Shown: positions 1 through 10,331, numbered from the stretch's first letter. The stretch is DNA of 64,000 bases from Demequina mangrovi (GCF_000759715.1 NZ_BBLU01000003.1:55850-119849), one strand, 5' to 3'. Program-made: numbers and translations. The notes: a model not told the origin generated them from the letters alone.

Positions 1-197
1 GGGCAGTCGCGACGCGAGGCGACCGCCTCCCGCACCTCGACCTCTCGATGCGCGGCGAGCACCGCCATGCGCGAGCGGTCGAGGCCCTCCGCGCGCGCCT
101 CGTTCACGAGCGCGCGCAGGGCGTCGTCCTGACGGTCGCCGGCCATGGGCACGCCGGACGCCGCCATGAACGCCCGCGACCAGCCGTCGTCCGCCAC
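1..197 (-). CDS. LRV/HEAT-like repeat protein, C-terminus cut by the window edge
   Basis: The frame starts at a GTG (195-197) preceded by a GGGGGAGG-like ribosome binding site and runs off the left edge after about 65 codons. An internal ATG at 165-167 is a possible alternative start. The visible end, HREVEVREAVASRRDC, matches the repeat SRNAVVREAIAARPDC of the neighbouring protein at 306-893, so the two are paralogues. The pattern VREAVA-x-x-x-x-CP resembles leucine-rich-variant (LRV) or HEAT-like repeats, which form helical scaffolds for protein contacts. No enzymatic motif is visible and no cellular role can be assigned. Confidence 0.6.
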   Translation of the reverse strand, partial: MADDGWSRAFMAASGVPMAGDRQDDALRALVNEARAEGLDRSRMAVLAAHREVEVREAVASRRDC

Positions 198-305
198 CGC
201 GCACCTCCCCCGCGTCAGGTAGCGCGATGCTAGGCGGCGGTGATGAGCGGAAACTGGACGACAGGTGTCTATCGGGTGAAGCGGACGCGAATGCTCGGTG
301 TCGCG

Positions 306-893
306 CTACGCGTCGACCGGCGGCAGGAAGCCTCGCACGGGAGCGGTGCGCACCGGCTTGGGCGCCGACTCCTCCTCGGCACCCTCCTCCGAGGCGGCCG
401 CCGCGGCCGCGCGCTCCGCGAGCATCGCGTCGCGACGCTCGCGCGACCGCTCGAACACCTGGTCGCGGAGCAGCTCGGGGGCGGTGCCCGTGGCGCCGCC
501 GCGGTCGGCCTGGGCGTCCAGCGCGGCCACGGCGGCGTCGCGCACCGCGGCCTTCCTGCTCCCGGCCAGCGCATCGAGGATCTCCGACGTGGCGGTCGGG
601 TTGCCCGCTGCCGCGATCAGCACCGTCTCCTGGCGGTCGCGCGAGAGATGCTCGAGCAGCGACTGCAGCACGCGGGGGTTCGCGGCCAGCGCCGCCCGCA
701 CCGGCGGAGCAGAGTCGTGCGCCAGCGTCACCATGAGGCCGAACGGGCAGTCCGGGCGCGCCGCGATCGCCTCGCGCACCACCGCGTTGCGGGAACCGCC
801 GAGCTCGAGCATGCGCTCCTTGCTCAGACCCTCGTCGGACGCCTCCTGCACCTCGTCGCTCGCACCGGGGGCATAGTTGAACCCTCGCGCCAT
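306..893 (-). CDS. LRV/HEAT-like repeat protein (hypothetical)
   Basis: The protein has 195 residues from an ATG at 891-893, chosen because a GGGAGGG ribosome binding site lies just upstream; the frame stays open further upstream to 977 without such support. Residues about 20-125 hold at least three consecutive units of about 24 residues with the pattern V(R)xAxAANPxxxxxxLxxLAxD, as in VRAALAANPRVLQSLLEHLS. That is the look of LRV or HEAT-like helical repeats. The last 60 residues are Ala, Glu and Arg rich and probably disordered, ending in a Pro/Val-rich tail. There is no signal peptide or membrane segment. It probably acts as a cytoplasmic binding scaffold with unknown partners. A paralogue lies immediately downstream. 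Confidence 0.65.
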   Translation of the reverse strand: MARGFNYAPGASDEVQEASDEGLSKERMLELGGSRNAVVREAIAARPDCPFGLMVTLAHDSAPPVRAALAANPRVLQSLLEHLSRDRQETVLIAAAGNPTATSEILDALAGSRKAAVRDAAVAALDAQADRGGATGTAPELLRDQVFERSRERRDAMLAERAAAAAASEEGAEEESAPKPVRTAPVRGFLPPVDA

Positions 894-937
894 CGTGCCC
901 TCCCTCAGCACGCCGGCATCCGGGTCGCCGGCTGAGA

Positions 938-951
938 CGACGCTAACGCCT
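938..951 (-). promoter_or_regulatory. Candidate -10 region with a 14-bp sequence shared with 48765-48778
   Basis: Read on the minus strand this is AGGCGTTAGCGTCG, containing the -10-like hexamer TAGCGT at 940-945, about 47 bp upstream of the LRV gene start. The same 14 bases occur at 48765-48778 upstream of the purine permease gene, also on the minus strand. No good -35 hexamer is visible. It may be a promoter core or an operator. Confidence 0.35.
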
Positions 952-1067
952 CGCCTTTGCCCCCGCGTGGCCCCCACGTAACGGCCGTATGAACCCGTGA
1001 GAGATGGCTCACACCAGGGACGATGCTCGGATACGGCGCGAACGGGGCATGCCGCCCCGGCGCGCGG

Positions 1068-1877
1068 TCAGGGGGCGACGGGGGTGACGCCGAGAGGCGC
1101 GAGGCGCGAGGCGCCGCCGTCGGAGGCGGTGAGGACCCAGATGCCGTCCTCGTGCACCGCGACCGAGTGCTCCCAGTGCGCCGCCCGGGAGCCGTCGAGG
1201 GACACGACGGTCCACTCGTCGTTCAGCACGGCGGACTCGTCCGTGCCGATGACCAGCATCGGCTCGATCGCCAGGCACATGCCCGGCTGCACGCGCGGGC
1301 TGCGCCCCCGGGTGCGGTAGTTGGGGACGTCCGGGGCCATGTGCATGGCGGTGCCGATGCCGTGGCCCACGTAGCCGTCGATCGGGTGGAGGCCCGCCTC
1401 GTCCGCGACGCGCTCGACCGCGGCGGACACGTCGGAGATGCGCGAAGCCGAGGCGAGCGCGGCGATCCCCGCCCACAGCGAGCGCTCGGTGGCCTTCACC
1501 AGCGCGGTGTCGGCGGCGGTCAGCGGCTCGCCCACGATGAAGCTGACGGCGCTGTCGCCGTGCCAGCCGTCGACGATCGCGCCGCAGTCGATCGAGACCA
1601 CGTCGCCCGGCGCGAGCACGCGGTCGCCCGGGATCCCGTGGACCACCTCCTCGTTGACCGAGATGCAGACGGTCGCGGGGAAGCCGTGGTAGCCGAGGAA
1701 GTTCGAGGTCGCCCCCGCCTCCGCGATCACGGCGGCCGCAGCCGCATCGGCGGCCGACGTCGGCGCGCCCGCGACGCACGCGGCCTTCGCCGCGGCCAGG
1801 GCACGCTCGACGATGACGCCGGCCTGCGCCATGACCCGCATCTGCTCGCGGGTCTTCAGCTCGATACGGCCGGCCAT
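1068..1877 (-). CDS. map: Type I methionine aminopeptidase
   Basis: The enzyme (269 aa) removes the initiator methionine from nascent cytoplasmic proteins. The metal-binding residues of the pita-bread fold are visible: the first Asp in DCGAIVDGWHGD with the second Asp nearby, the His in GYVGHGIGT, the Glu in AIEPML and the last Glu in the EHSVAVHEDG region. It lacks the long N-terminal zinc-finger extension of some actinobacterial paralogues. The start ATG lies 6 bp after the adk stop, so secY, adk and map are very likely co-transcribed. In related genomes infA, rpmJ and the alpha operon usually follow; here the repeat-protein genes come next. Confidence 0.95.
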   Translation of the reverse strand: MAGRIELKTREQMRVMAQAGVIVERALAAAKAACVAGAPTSAADAAAAAVIAEAGATSNFLGYHGFPATVCISVNEEVVHGIPGDRVLAPGDVVSIDCGAIVDGWHGDSAVSFIVGEPLTAADTALVKATERSLWAGIAALASASRISDVSAAVERVADEAGLHPIDGYVGHGIGTAMHMAPDVPNYRTRGRSPRVQPGMCLAIEPMLVIGTDESAVLNDEWTVVSLDGSRAAHWEHSVAVHEDGIWVLTASDGGASRLAPLGVTPVAP

Positions 1878-1883
1878 CTCAGG

Positions 1884-2446
1884 TCAGCGCGAGACTGCGG
1901 CGACGAGCCGGTCGGTGACCTCGTCGATCTCGCCGAGGCCGTCGACCTGCACCAGCAGGCCCTTGCCCGCGTAGAACGCGGTGAGCGGAGCGGTCGACGT
2001 CGAGTAGACCTCGAGGCGCTTGCGGATCACCGGCTCGGTGTCGTCCGCACGGCCCTCGATCTCGGCGCGCTTGAGCAGGCGCGCGGTGACCTCGTCGAAG
2101 TCCGCGGTGATCTCGATCGCGACGTCGAGCTCGACGCCGAGGTCGGCGAGCATCGTGTCGAGCTCGACCGCCTGCTCGGGGTTGCGGGGGTAGCCGTCGA
2201 GCAGGAAGCCCGCGGCCGCATCGTCCTCGGCGAGACGCGCGCGCACCATGGCGTTCGTGACCTCGTCCGGGACCAGCTGGCCCGCGTTCATGTACTCCTG
2301 CGTCTTGCGGCCGAGCTCCGTGCCGCCCTTGACGTTGGCACGGAAGATGTCGCCGGTGGAGATGGCCGGAACGCCGAAGCGCTCGGTGAGGCGGGCCGCC
2401 TGGGTGCCCTTGCCTGCACCGGGGGGACCGAGAAGAACTGCGCGCA

Positions 2447-2447
<1 letters not shown>
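1884..2447 (-). CDS. adk: Adenylate kinase
   Basis: This 187-aa cytoplasmic enzyme interconverts ATP and AMP with two ADP. The P-loop GPPGAGKGT is at residues 8-16, the AMP-binding segment includes STGDIFRA, and DGYPRNPEQA matches the conserved DG(F/Y)PR motif. The lid is the short form lacking the zinc-binding Cys set, as is common in actinobacteria. The ATG (2445-2447) overlaps the secY TAA by one base, which suggests translational coupling. It closes the spc-like gene block together with map. Confidence 0.96.
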
Positions 2448-3745
<1,298 letters not shown>

Positions 3746-3784
3746 TGGTCCTCCATGGGATTTGAGTCAGGACGAGGATACGCG

Positions 3785-3814
3785 ACCGGGCCCGTCCTCA
3801 CGGACGGGCCCGGT
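3785..3814 (-). terminator. Strong hairpin between rplO and secY
   Basis: The inverted repeat CCGGGCCCGTCC / GGACGGGCCCGG with a three-base loop sits in the 79-bp gap between rplO and secY. There is no U-run after it on the minus strand, so it may be a partial terminator, an attenuator or an mRNA processing or stability element that tunes secY-adk-map output relative to the ribosomal genes. Confidence 0.5.
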
Positions 3815-3824
3815 GCGATCACTT

Positions 3825-4508
3825 CTAGCCCTCGTTGACCGAGCCGCCAGCGGCCTCGATCTTGGTCTTCGCGGACTGCGAGACCTTGTCGGCGTCGACG
3901 AGCGTCACCTTGACGGAGATCTCGCCCTCACCGAGGACCTTGACGGGCTGGTTGCGGCGCACCGCACCCTTGGCCACGAGGTCCGCCTTGGTCACGTCGC
4001 CGCCCTTGGGGAACAGCTCGGAGAGCTGGCCCACGTTGACGACCTGGTAGTAGACCTTGAAGGGGCTCTTGAAGCCGCGCAGCTTCGGGATGCGCATGTG
4101 GATGGGCGTCTGACCACCCTCGAAGCGCTCCGGAACCTGGTAGCGGGCACCCGTGCCCTTGGTGCCGCGACCCGCGGTCTTACCCTTGGACGCCTCACCA
4201 CGACCCACACGGGTCTTCTTGGTGTGCGAGCCGGGGGCGGGACGGAGGTGGTGCACCTTGAGGGTGTTCACCTTCTCCTCGGGCTCCTCCACCTTGGCCG
4301 CGGCCTTCTTGGCAGCAGGCTTCTTGGCGGCGGGCTTCGCCTCGTCCGTCGCGGCGTCGGCCTTCTTCGCAGCAGGCTTCTTCGCGGCGGGCTTCTTCGC
4401 GGCGGGCTTGTCGGCTGCGGCCTTCGCCGGAGCCTTCTTGGCGGCCGGCTTCTTGGCGGGAGCAGCCTTCTCGGCGGTCTCCTCGGCCGGCGTGTTGGCG
4501 TCAGCCAT
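3825..4508 (-). CDS. rplO: 50S ribosomal protein L15 with a long Lys/Ala/Pro-rich N-terminal extension
   Basis: The L15 core begins near residue 81 ([11 protein letters not shown]) and carries the usual [17 protein letters not shown] motif that contacts 23S rRNA. The preceding roughly 80 residues are unusual: PAAKK-type units recur many times, interrupted by an acidic patch, and resemble the tails of histone H1 and of actinobacterial HU-like proteins. The extension is in frame, starts at an ATG that overlaps the rpmD TGA by one base and keeps the local codon bias, so it is probably translated. Total length is 227 aa against about 145-150 for the usual protein. The effect of the tail on the ribosome is unknown. 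Confidence 0.95.
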   Translation of the reverse strand: MADANTPAEETAEKAAPAKKPAAKKAPAKAAADKPAAKKPAAKKPAAKKADAATDEAKPAAKKPAAKKAAAKVEEPEEKVNTLKVHHLRPAPGSHTKKTRVGRGEASKGKTAGRGTKGTGARYQVPERFEGGQTPIHMRIPKLRGFKSPFKVYYQVVNVGQLSELFPKGGDVTKADLVAKGAVRRNQPVKVLGEGEISVKVTLVDADKVSQSAKTKIEAAGGSVNEG

Positions 4509-4690
4509 CAGTCAACCTCCTCAACGGTGACCAGGTGGTCCACCGCCTTGACCATCCCGCGGATCTCGGGACGGTCCTCCTTCACGACGATGTCGCCGAT
4601 GCGCTTGAGGCCCAGCGTGCGCAGGGTCTCGCGGTGCTGCGGCTTGGTGCCGATCGCCGACTTCTTCTGAACGACCTTGAGTCGTGCCAT
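4508..4690 (-). CDS. rpmD: 50S ribosomal protein L30
   Basis: L30 (60 aa) is a small protein of the large subunit. The core [20 protein letters not shown] and [10 protein letters not shown] are family hallmarks. It starts 2 bp after rpsE ends, and its TGA overlaps the rplO ATG by one base, so it is translated as part of the spc block. Confidence 0.95.
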   Translation of the reverse strand: MARLKVVQKKSAIGTKPQHRETLRTLGLKRIGDIVVKEDRPEIRGMVKAVDHLVTVEEVD

Positions 4691-4692
4691 GA

Positions 4693-5262
4693 CTACTTCA
4701 CCCCCGCTGCCTGGGCGCGGAGCATCGCGGCCGGGGCCACGTCCTCCACAGCCTTGCCGCGACGGGCCGCGACGGCCTCGGGGCGCTCGAGGCGCTTGAG
4801 GGCGTCGACGGTCGCGTGCACGATGTTGATCGCGTTGGACGAGCCGAGCGACTTGCTCAGCACGTCGTGGATGCCGGCGCACTCGAGCACCGCGCGCACC
4901 GGACCACCGGCGATCACACCGGTACCCGGGGACGCGGGGCGCAGGAACACGACGCCCGCAGCCGCCTCACCCTGGACAGCGTGGGGGATGGTGCCCTGGA
5001 TACGGGGGACGCGGAAGAAGTTGCGCTTGGCCTCCTCGACACCCTTCGAGATCGCGGCCGGCACCTCCTTCGCCTTGCCGTAGCCGATGCCCACGTTGCC
5101 CTCGCCGTCGCCGACGACCACGAGCGCGGTGAAGCTGAAGCGACGACCGCCCTTCACGACCTTGGCGACGCGGTTGATGGTGACGACGCGCTCGACGAAC
5201 TTGTTCTCCGGCTCGTTGTCGCGACGGTTCCCGCCGCGACGGCCGCTGTTGTTGTCAGCCAT
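4693..5262 (-). CDS. rpsE: 30S ribosomal protein S5
   Basis: S5 (189 aa) helps maintain decoding accuracy in the small subunit. The double-stranded-RNA-binding-like domain starts at about residue 22 ([18 protein letters not shown]) and is followed by [20 protein letters not shown], the classical S5 signature. The N-terminus is a short Gly/Arg/Asn-rich tail as in other actinobacteria. It lies between rplR and rpmD in the standard order. Confidence 0.97.
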   Translation of the reverse strand: MADNNSGRRGGNRRDNEPENKFVERVVTINRVAKVVKGGRRFSFTALVVVGDGEGNVGIGYGKAKEVPAAISKGVEEAKRNFFRVPRIQGTIPHAVQGEAAAGVVFLRPASPGTGVIAGGPVRAVLECAGIHDVLSKSLGSSNAINIVHATVDALKRLERPEAVAARRGKAVEDVAPAAMLRAQAAGVK

Positions 5263-5288
5263 AAGTCTTCCTCACTCCTGGCCACGCC

Positions 5289-5660
5289 CTAGAGGGCGAG
5301 GCCCGCCTCTCGGGCGCCGTCGGCCACAGCCGCCACGCGACCGTGGTACTTGTTGCCGCCACGGTCGAACACGACGGCCTCGATGCCCGCAGCCTTCGCG
5401 CGCTCGGCGACGAGCTCGCCGACCTTGGAGGCCTTGGCCGTCTTGTCGCCGTCCAGCGCGCGGATGTCGGCCTCGAGGGTCGACGCCGACACGAGGGTCT
5501 TGCCGACCGTGTCGTCCACGATCTGCGCGACCATGTGACGGCTCGAGCGGGTGACGACGAGGCGGGGACGAGCAGCGGTGCCGGAGATCTTCTTGCGCAG
5601 GCGGAAGTGGCGACGCTTGCGCTGGATCGCCTTGCCCTTGCCCTTGATTGCGATACCCAT
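5289..5660 (-). CDS. rplR: 50S ribosomal protein L18
   Basis: L18 (123 aa) binds 5S rRNA in the central protuberance. Visible signatures are [19 protein letters not shown] at the start, [11 protein letters not shown] and the C-terminal [18 protein letters not shown]. It starts 3 bp after rplF and has the expected length. Confidence 0.97.
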   Translation of the reverse strand: MGIAIKGKGKAIQRKRRHFRLRKKISGTAARPRLVVTRSSRHMVAQIVDDTVGKTLVSASTLEADIRALDGDKTAKASKVGELVAERAKAAGIEAVVFDRGGNKYHGRVAAVADGAREAGLAL

Positions 5661-5663
5661 GTC

Positions 5664-6200
5664 TTACTTACCCGTCTTTCCTGCCTTGCGGCGAACCTGC
5701 TCGCCGGCGTAGCGGACGCCCTTGCCCTTGTACGGCTCGGGCTTGCGAATCTTGCGGATGTTCGCCGCAACCTCGCCCACCTGCTGCTTGCTGATGCCCG
5801 CGACGGTGAACTTGGTGGGGCCCTCGACCGAGAAGGTGATGCCCTCCGGCGGGGTCACGACGACCGGGTGCGAGAAGCCGAGCGCGAACTCGAGGTCCGA
5901 GCCCTTGAGCGCGACGCGGTAACCCGTGCCGACGATCTCGAGCTTCTTCTCGTAGCCGGCAGTGACACCGGTGACCATGTTCGCGATCAGGGTGCGGGTC
6001 AGGCCGTGGAGCGACTTCGAGAGACGCTCGTCGTTCGGGCGCTTGACCTCGAGGCCCTCATCGCCCTTCTCGACCGTGATGGGCGAGGCGACCGAGTGCG
6101 TGAGGGTGCCCTTGGGGCCCTTCACGACGACGTCGGCGCCGTCGATGGTGACGTCCACTCCGGCGGGAACCGGAACGGCGATCTTGCCAATGCGTGACAT
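5664..6200 (-). CDS. rplF: 50S ribosomal protein L6
   Basis: L6 (178 aa) lies near the factor-binding site of the large subunit. The N-terminus [17 protein letters not shown] and the C-terminal signature [20 protein letters not shown] identify it. Two similar alpha/beta domains fill the length. It sits between rpsH and rplR. Confidence 0.97.
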   Translation of the reverse strand: MSRIGKIAVPVPAGVDVTIDGADVVVKGPKGTLTHSVASPITVEKGDEGLEVKRPNDERLSKSLHGLTRTLIANMVTGVTAGYEKKLEIVGTGYRVALKGSDLEFALGFSHPVVVTPPEGITFSVEGPTKFTVAGISKQQVGEVAANIRKIRKPEPYKGKGVRYAGEQVRRKAGKTGK

Positions 6201-6219
6201 ATGTCGTTCTCCTTTCCGG

Positions 6220-6618
6220 TTACCAGACGAACGCGACGACCTCGCCGCCGACGCCCTTCTTCTCGGCCTCGCGGTCGGTCAGCAGACCGGAGGAGGTGGA
6301 CAGGATGGCAACGCCGAGGCCGCCGAGCACCTTGGGCAGGTTCGTCGACTTGGCGTACACGCGAAGGCCGGGCTTCGACACACGGCGCACACCGGCGAGC
6401 GAACGCTCGCGGTTGGGGCCGTACTTCAGCGTGAGGGTGAGGGTCTTGCCGACCTCGGCGTCCGCCGTGGCGGAGCCGGAGATGTAGCCCTCGGACTCCA
6501 GGATCTTGGCGATGTTCGCCTTGAGCTTGGAGTGCGGCATCGACACGGTCTCGTGGTACGCCGCGTTAGCGTTGCGCAGACGCGTGAGCATGTCTGCGAT
6601 GGGGTCAGTCATCGTCAT
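6220..6618 (-). CDS. rpsH: 30S ribosomal protein S8
   Basis: S8 (132 aa) is a primary binder of 16S rRNA and, in E. coli, the translational repressor of the spc operon. The N-terminus [20 protein letters not shown] and the C-terminal [11 protein letters not shown] are diagnostic. A second ATG two codons inside is an alternative start. Whether feedback regulation exists here cannot be judged from the sequence. Confidence 0.97.
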   Translation of the reverse strand: MTMTDPIADMLTRLRNANAAYHETVSMPHSKLKANIAKILESEGYISGSATADAEVGKTLTLTLKYGPNRERSLAGVRRVSKPGLRVYAKSTNLPKVLGGLGVAILSTSSGLLTDREAEKKGVGGEVVAFVW

Positions 6619-6675
6619 GAGTCTTGAACTCTTCCTCGCCGTGGTTTCCCCGAAGGGGACCTGTGGCGTAGTGGT

Positions 6676-6861
6676 TTACCAGCTGCTCTTGGTGATGCCG
6701 GGAAGCTCACCGCGGTGAGCCATCTCGCGGAAGCACACGCGGCAGAGGCCGAACTTGCGGTACACCGAGTGCGGACGGCCGCACTTCTGGCACCGGGTGT
6801 AGGCGCGGACGGCGAACTTCTGCTTGCCGGCGGCCTTGTTCTTCAGCGCAGTCTTGGCCAT
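6676..6861 (-). CDS. rpsZ: 30S ribosomal protein S14, zinc-binding type Z
   Basis: This is the short 61-aa form of S14. Two CxxC pairs (CQKC and CRVC) separated by 12 residues form the zinc ribbon, which marks the zinc-containing (C+) paralogue. Zinc-limited cells of this group often use a Cys-free paralogue, which is not in this window. It sits between rplE and rpsH, the standard site. Confidence 0.97.
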   Translation of the reverse strand: MAKTALKNKAAGKQKFAVRAYTRCQKCGRPHSVYRKFGLCRVCFREMAHRGELPGITKSSW

Positions 6862-6864
6862 GTC

Positions 6865-7425
6865 CTACTTCTCCTTGAACGGGAAGCCCAGCTGCTTGAG
6901 CAGCGAGCGGCCCTCGTCGTCGGTGGTGGCGGACGTCACCACGGTGATGTCCATGCCGCGCACGCGGTCGATCTTGTCCTGGTCGATCTCGTGGAACATC
7001 GACTGCTCGGTGAGACCGAAGGTGTAGTTGCCGTTGCCGTCGAACTGCTTGGGGCTGAGGCCGCGGAAGTCACGGATGCGGGGAAGCGCCACCGAGACCA
7101 GGCGGTCGAGGAACTCCCACATGCGGTCGCCGCGCAGCGTGACGTGCGCGCCGATCGGCTGGCCCTCGCGCAGCTTGAACTGCGCGATGGACTTGCGGGC
7201 CTTGGTGACCTGCGGCTTCTGACCGGTGATGGCGGTCAGGTCCGCGATGGCGCCCTCGATGAGCTTCGAGTCCTTCGCGGCGTCGCCCACACCCATGTTG
7301 ACGACGACCTTGACGAGGCCGCCGACCTGGTTGATGTTCTCGTGGCCGAACTCCTCGCGCAGCTGCGCGATGACCTCGTTGCGGTACTTCTCCTTGAGGC
7401 GCGGAGTGGTGGTCGCGGCTGCCAT
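6865..7425 (-). CDS. rplE: 50S ribosomal protein L5
   Basis: L5 (186 aa) binds 5S rRNA and contacts the P-site tRNA. The signatures [34 protein letters not shown] and [20 protein letters not shown] are complete. The start overlaps the rplX stop by one base and rpsZ follows after 3 bp. Confidence 0.97.
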   Translation of the reverse strand: MAAATTTPRLKEKYRNEVIAQLREEFGHENINQVGGLVKVVVNMGVGDAAKDSKLIEGAIADLTAITGQKPQVTKARKSIAQFKLREGQPIGAHVTLRGDRMWEFLDRLVSVALPRIRDFRGLSPKQFDGNGNYTFGLTEQSMFHEIDQDKIDRVRGMDITVVTSATTDDEGRSLLKQLGFPFKEK

Positions 7426-7763
7426 CAGACGTCCTTACCCGAGCGCTTGGCGACACGCACACGCTTGGTGCGGGTGCGACCGTCCTGCTCGACCTCTTCC
7501 GTGCGGTAGCCCACACGGGTGCCCTTCTTGGTCTCCGGGTCCACGAGCATCACGTTCGAGATGTGGATCGCGGCCTCGACGGTCACGAGGCCACCCTCGG
7601 CGTTGTCGCGGCGGGTACCCGGCTTGATGTGCTTGGTGACACGCTGGATGCCCTCGACGACCACGCGCTCGCGCTCGGGGTCGACCGACAGCACGCGGCC
7701 CTGCTGACCGCGGTCACGGCCGGCGATGACGACCACGAGGTCGTCCTTCTTGATCTTCGCCAT
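7425..7763 (-). CDS. rplX: 50S ribosomal protein L24
   Basis: L24 (112 aa) starts large-subunit assembly. The KOW motif is visible near the start ([20 protein letters not shown]), followed by [12 protein letters not shown] and SNVMLVDP. Both ends overlap neighbours by one base (rplN before, rplE after), which indicates coupled translation. Confidence 0.97.
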   Translation of the reverse strand: MAKIKKDDLVVVIAGRDRGQQGRVLSVDPERERVVVEGIQRVTKHIKPGTRRDNAEGGLVTVEAAIHISNVMLVDPETKKGTRVGYRTEEVEQDGRTRTKRVRVAKRSGKDV

Positions 7764-8134
7764 CAGATGACCTCCGGTGCCAGCGAGATGATCTTCATGA
7801 ACTTCTTGTCGCGCAGCTCGCGGCCCACGGGGCCGAAGATGCGGGTGCCACGGGGGTCACCCTCGAGGTTCTTGAGGATCACCGCAGCGTTCTCGTCGAA
7901 GCGGATGTACGAACCGTCGGGACGGCGACGCTCCTTGGTGGTACGCACGACGACCGCCTTGACGACATCACCCTTCTTGACGTTGCCGCCGGGGATAGCG
8001 TCCTTGACGGTGGCGACGATGATGTCGCCGATGCCGGCGTAGCGACGGTGCGAGCCGCCGAGCACGCGGATGCAGAGGACTTCCTTCGCACCCGTGTTGT
8101 CGGCGACGCGGAGTCGCGACTCCTGCTGAATCAT
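7763..8134 (-). CDS. rplN: 50S ribosomal protein L14
   Basis: L14 (123 aa) forms an inter-subunit bridge. The sequence opens with [20 protein letters not shown] and contains the [20 protein letters not shown] signature. In E. coli this gene opens the spc operon; here a compact hairpin separates it from rpsQ, so the same operon border may be conserved. Confidence 0.97.
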   Translation of the reverse strand: MIQQESRLRVADNTGAKEVLCIRVLGGSHRRYAGIGDIIVATVKDAIPGGNVKKGDVVKAVVVRTTKERRRPDGSYIRFDENAAVILKNLEGDPRGTRIFGPVGRELRDKKFMKIISLAPEVI

Positions 8135-8156
8135 GTCTTTCTCCTGTCGTCTGGTT

Positions 8157-8175
8157 CTCGCTCGGTCCGAGCGAG
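8157..8175 (-). terminator. Hairpin at the S10/spc operon border
   Basis: A 9-bp inverted repeat (CTCGCTCGG / CCGAGCGAG) with a one-base centre lies in the 58-bp gap between rpsQ and rplN, one of the few sizeable gaps in this gene run. There is no U-run, so it may be an RNA processing site or a weak terminator. Confidence 0.4.
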
Positions 8176-8192
8176 CCTGGTCGAACTAGTAG

Positions 8193-8480
8193 TTACTTGG
8201 CCTTCTCGACGATCTCGACCAGACGCCACCGCTTGGAAGCGGACAGCGGACGGGTCTCCATCACGACGACGAGGTCGCCGATGCCGGCGGTGTTGGCCTC
8301 GTCGTGGGCCTTGATCTTGCTGGTACGGCGCATGACCTTGCCGTAGAGCGGGTGCTTGACGCGGTCCTCGATCTCCACGGTGATGGTCTTGTCCATCTTG
8401 TCCGACGTCACGTAGCCACGGCGCGTCTTGCGGTACGCGCGGTGCTCCTCGGTCGCCGTCGTGTGCTTCTTGGTCGACAT
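8193..8480 (-). CDS. rpsQ: 30S ribosomal protein S17
   Basis: S17 (95 aa) is a primary 16S rRNA binder with an OB fold. [40 protein letters not shown] and [20 protein letters not shown] cover the family signature. A basic, Thr-rich tail of about 17 residues precedes the core, as in other actinobacteria. It is the last gene of the S10-type block. Confidence 0.97.
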   Translation of the reverse strand: MSTKKHTTATEEHRAYRKTRRGYVTSDKMDKTITVEIEDRVKHPLYGKVMRRTSKIKAHDEANTAGIGDLVVVMETRPLSASKRWRLVEIVEKAK

Positions 8481-8489
8481 ATCTGTTCC

Positions 8490-8729
8490 TTATGCCTTCG
8501 CGGAGGGCGCGGTGCGGATACCGAGCTCGCGCTCACGCAGGATCGTGTAGATGCGCGCGATGTCGCGCTTGACGGCCTTGAGACGACCGTGGTTCTCGAG
8601 CTGGCCGGTGGCCGACTGGAAGCGCAGGTTGAACAGCTCCTCCTTGGCCTTCTTGAGCTCCTCGACCAGGCGCTCGTTCTCCATCGCGTCCAGCTCGGAC
8701 GGCATGAGGTCCTTGGTACCGATGGCCAT
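8490..8729 (-). CDS. rpmC: 50S ribosomal protein L29
   Basis: L29 (79 aa) lies beside the exit tunnel, where it helps dock the signal recognition particle and trigger factor. The helical hairpin is visible: [20 protein letters not shown] followed by [20 protein letters not shown]. Its stop lies just before rpsQ and its start overlaps the rplP stop by one base. Confidence 0.95.
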   Translation of the reverse strand: MAIGTKDLMPSELDAMENERLVEELKKAKEELFNLRFQSATGQLENHGRLKAVKRDIARIYTILRERELGIRTAPSAKA

Positions 8730-9148
8730 TAGATGTCACCACCCTCACGGGAAACGAAGCGGGTCTTCATGGGGAGCTTGTGCTGCGCGCGGCGCATGGC
8801 CTCGCGAGCAAGCTCCTCCGGGACGCCGGCGAGCTCGAACATGACCCGACCGGGCTTCACGTTCGCGACCCACCACTCGGGGGAACCCTTACCGGAGCCC
8901 ATGCGGACCTCGGCAGGCTTCTTGGTCAGGGGGCGGTCCGGGTAGATGTTGATCCAGACCTTTCCACCACGCTTGATGTGGCGGGTCATCGCGATACGCG
9001 CCGCCTCGATCTGGCGGTTGGTGACGTAGGCGGGCTCGAGAGCCTGGATGCCGAAGTCACCGAAGGCGATGGTGGTGCCACCGGTCGCAGCACCCGAACG
9101 CTTCGGGTGGTGCTGCTTGCGGTGCTTCACTCGACGGGGGATAAGCAT
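8729..9148 (-). CDS. rplP: 50S ribosomal protein L16
   Basis: L16 (139 aa) organises the A-site region of 23S r[23 protein letters not shown] and [20 protein letters not shown] are the two classical signatures. It is placed between rpsC and rpmC as in almost all bacteria. Confidence 0.97.
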   Translation of the reverse strand: MLIPRRVKHRKQHHPKRSGAATGGTTIAFGDFGIQALEPAYVTNRQIEAARIAMTRHIKRGGKVWINIYPDRPLTKKPAEVRMGSGKGSPEWWVANVKPGRVMFELAGVPEELAREAMRRAQHKLPMKTRFVSREGGDI

Positions 9149-9150
9149 TG

Positions 9151-9960
9151 TCAGCTCTCCTTACCGGCCTCGGCGGGAGCCTCGGCAGCGGGGGCCTCGG
9201 CCGCGGGGGCCTCGGACTGGCGGGGGGCGGCGTCACGACGGGGGCCGCGGTCACCGCGGTCGCCACGACCACGGCCACGCTGCGGACGGGGGGCCTTCGC
9301 CTGCTCGGCGGCCCACTCCTTCTCCGTCATGTCACCCTTGTAGATCCACACCTTCACGCCGATCTGGCCGAAGGTGGTGCGGGCCTCGAAGAAGCCGTAG
9401 TCGATGTTCGCGCGGAGGGTGTGCAGCGGCACGCGGCCCTCGCGGTAGAACTCCGAACGCGACATCTCGGCGCCGCCGAGACGGCCCGAGCACTGCACGC
9501 GGATGCCCTTGGCACCGGCGCGGAGCGAGGACTGGATGCCCTTGCGCATCGCACGGCGGAAGGACACGCGCGAGGCGAGCTGCTCCGCGATGCCCTGCGC
9601 CACGAGCTGCGCGTCGACCTCGGCGTTCTTGACCTCGAGGATGTTGAGCTGGACCTGCTTGCCCGTCAGCTTCTCGAGGTTGGCGCGAAGCTTGTCGGCC
9701 TCGGCGCCGCGGCGGCCGATGACGATGCCCGGACGCGCGGTGTGCAGGTCGACGCGGACGCGCTCACGCGTACGCTCGATCTCCACCTTCGAGACGCCGG
9801 CGCGCTCGAGGCCCTCCGACATCATCTTGCGGATCTTGACGTCCTCGTCCACGTAGTCGCGGTAGCGCTCGCCCTTCTTGGTCGAGTCGGCGAACCAGCG
9901 CGAACGGTGGTCGGTCGTGATGCCCAGGCGGTAGCCGTGGGGGTTGACCTTCTGTCCCAT
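9151..9960 (-). CDS. rpsC: 30S ribosomal protein S3 with a low-complexity C-terminal tail
   Basis: S3 (269 aa) forms part of the mRNA entry channel and its helicase centre. The N-terminus [20 protein letters not shown], the KH domain ([20 protein letters not shown]) and the C-terminal domain [20 protein letters not shown] are complete by about residue 215. The last 55 residues form an Arg/Gly-rich stretch ([18 protein letters not shown]) followed by repeated APAAE units, a tail length seen in other actinobacteria that probably does not fold. Confidence 0.97.
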   Translation of the reverse strand: MGQKVNPHGYRLGITTDHRSRWFADSTKKGERYRDYVDEDVKIRKMMSEGLERAGVSKVEIERTRERVRVDLHTARPGIVIGRRGAEADKLRANLEKLTGKQVQLNILEVKNAEVDAQLVAQGIAEQLASRVSFRRAMRKGIQSSLRAGAKGIRVQCSGRLGGAEMSRSEFYREGRVPLHTLRANIDYGFFEARTTFGQIGVKVWIYKGDMTEKEWAAEQAKAPRPQRGRGRGDRGDRGPRRDAAPRQSEAPAAEAPAAEAPAEAGKES

Positions 9961-9971
9961 TACTTGGCCCC

Positions 9972-10331
9972 TTACTTGGCAGCGACCGGGGTCGCGACGG
10001 TGACGGTGATGTGGCAGGAACGCTTGAGGATCTGGTTGGCACGACCCTGAGCGCGCGGCTGGATGCGCTTCATGGTCGGACCCTCGTCCACAAAGATCTC
10101 CTTGATGACGAGCTCAGACTCGTCGAAGCGCTCGCCGGCCTTGTCGGCCTTCACACGCGCGTTGGCGATCGCCGAGTCGATGAGCTTGCGCACATCGGTC
10201 GCGACGGCCTGCGGCTGGAACTTCAGCGAGGCCGAGGCCTGCACAGCGTTCTGACCACGGACCAGGTTCACGACGCGGCGAGCCTTCTGGGCGGTCACGC
10301 GGATGTACCGCGTCTGCGCCTTGGCTTCCAT
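9972..10331 (-). CDS. rplV: 50S ribosomal protein L22
   Basis: L22 (119 aa) lines the peptide exit tunnel. [20 protein letters not shown] at the start, [20 protein letters not shown] in the middle and the hook region [17 protein letters not shown] are intact. No change known to give macrolide resistance is obvious in the hook. Confidence 0.97.
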   Translation of the reverse strand: MEAKAQTRYIRVTAQKARRVVNLVRGQNAVQASASLKFQPQAVATDVRKLIDSAIANARVKADKAGERFDESELVIKEIFVDEGPTMKRIQPRAQGRANQILKRSCHITVTVATPVAAK

